From Symsagittifera roscoffensis (Eukaryota; Xenacoelomorpha; Acoela; Convolutidae), in NCBI RefSeq assembly GCF_963678635.1, contig NC_087070.1:28496048-28560047 (forward strand): 64,000 bases of DNA, read 5' to 3'. This document shows, in pieces, positions 63,787-64,000 of this stretch (position 1 is its first letter; each line of letters begins with the position of its first letter). Below the pieces are notes generated by a model that worked only from the letters and a program-made list of their open reading frames with translations, was not told where the DNA came from and made no database searches. A program made the translations under genes and the position numbers.

Positions 63787-64000
63787 ACCCCTCCGGATTG
63801 GCAAAAATAGGACCCTTCCGGACTAGCAAAATTTAGACCCCTCCTGATTGGGACCCCTCTGAGTTAGTAAATATAAGACCCCTCCGGCTTGGGACCCCTC
63901 CAAATTAGCAAATATAAGACCCCTCCGGATTGGGACCCCTCCGAATTAGCAAATATAGGACCCCTCCGGATTGGGAGCCCTCTGGTTTGTAATAGTGGCT
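63787..64000. repeat. Minisatellite, 41-bp higher-order unit
   Basis: Alternating 16- and 25-base subunits, ACCCCTCCGGATTGGG and ACCCCTCCGAATTAGCAAATATAGG with small changes, repeat to the window edge and probably beyond. Confidence 0.9.

Larger units (their letters stand above)
43000..64000 (-). mobile_element. Giant Ty3/gypsy-like retroelement with macro-domain, SGNH and unknown accessory ORFs
   Basis: From right to left on the minus strand: leader, gag-like ORF (62995), gag-protease-RT-RNase H-integrase, macro-domain ORF, spacer, accessory ORFs to 44135. The coding part alone is about 18.9 kb. Pol order (protease, RT, RNase H, integrase with GPF module) is that of the Ty3/gypsy group. Base composition of the ORF block is clearly GC-richer than the flanks. 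Breaks and in-frame stops show this copy cannot be translated as it stands. Outer borders are approximate because no LTR pair could be aligned by eye. Confidence 0.8.

Noticed and set aside
1-64000. CRISPR arrays, rRNA genes or bacterial operons
   Set aside because: Repeats lack regular unique spacers, no rRNA-like sequence was seen, and gene structure is eukaryotic.

Overview
The window is AT-rich metazoan nuclear DNA. The evidence is intron-containing genes with GT-AG introns and one GC-AG intron, a ciliary microtubule protein gene, a ribosome-biogenesis gene, tRNA-derived SINEs, several MITE families, and remnants of Penelope-like, non-LTR, BEL/Pao and Ty3-type retroelements. Host exons stand out from the surrounding sequence by being GC-richer and by having clean splice junctions that join in frame. 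I cannot name the species; an invertebrate is my guess from the repeat content and compactness.

Layout. 1-6.8 kb: repeats only (78-bp tandem repeat, a MITE, a nearly perfect 821-bp tandem duplication). 6.9-10.2 kb (+): CFAP96 (C4orf47), six coding exons, with a SINE in an intron. 10.9-11.6 kb: Penelope-like GIY-YIG relic. 12.35-12.7 kb: foldback element. 13.65-14.5 kb (-): BRIX1, ribosome biogenesis. 15.3-16.3 kb (-): two in-frame exons of an unidentified protein. 18.4-19.6 kb: 283-bp tandem pair next to a mariner-like MITE. 20.1-23.1 kb (-): two-exon gene for a predicted tail-anchored coiled-coil protein. 25.3-27.0 kb: satellite of about 167-bp units. 27.7-28.5 kb: long foldback element. 31.5-34.0 kb (-): large exon of a mostly disordered protein. 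36.8-38.3 kb: LINE ORF1-like and BEL/Pao relics. 39.2-40.15 kb (-): two-exon gene with an acidic N-terminus. 40.9-42.7 kb: direct repeats flanking a LINE reverse transcriptase relic.

The last 20 kb (about 43-64 kb, minus strand) is the most unusual part: a very large Ty3/gypsy-like retroelement, far longer than the usual 5-8 kb. Reading leftward it holds a small first gag-like ORF, gag with two CCHC knuckles, an aspartic protease, reverse transcriptase/RNase H, a DD35E integrase with GPF module, a macro-domain ORF, an AT-rich 350-bp spacer, and then about 9 kb of tightly packed accessory ORFs. One of these carries an SGNH/GDSL-hydrolase-like domain followed by a second, degenerate one; the rest I do not recognise. 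The accessory block has the compact polycistronic look of a viral genome. The copy is damaged: about eight frame breaks, all shifts that a one-base deletion would give, plus several in-frame stops. It is either a decaying copy or a place where the assembly has base-deletion errors. I could not define the LTRs. A hairpin-rich patch left of the ORFs and a 41-bp minisatellite at the right edge share a 15-base motif and are my best pointers to them.

Apart from the retroelement, the genes look like independent housekeeping or ciliary genes with no evident common pathway.
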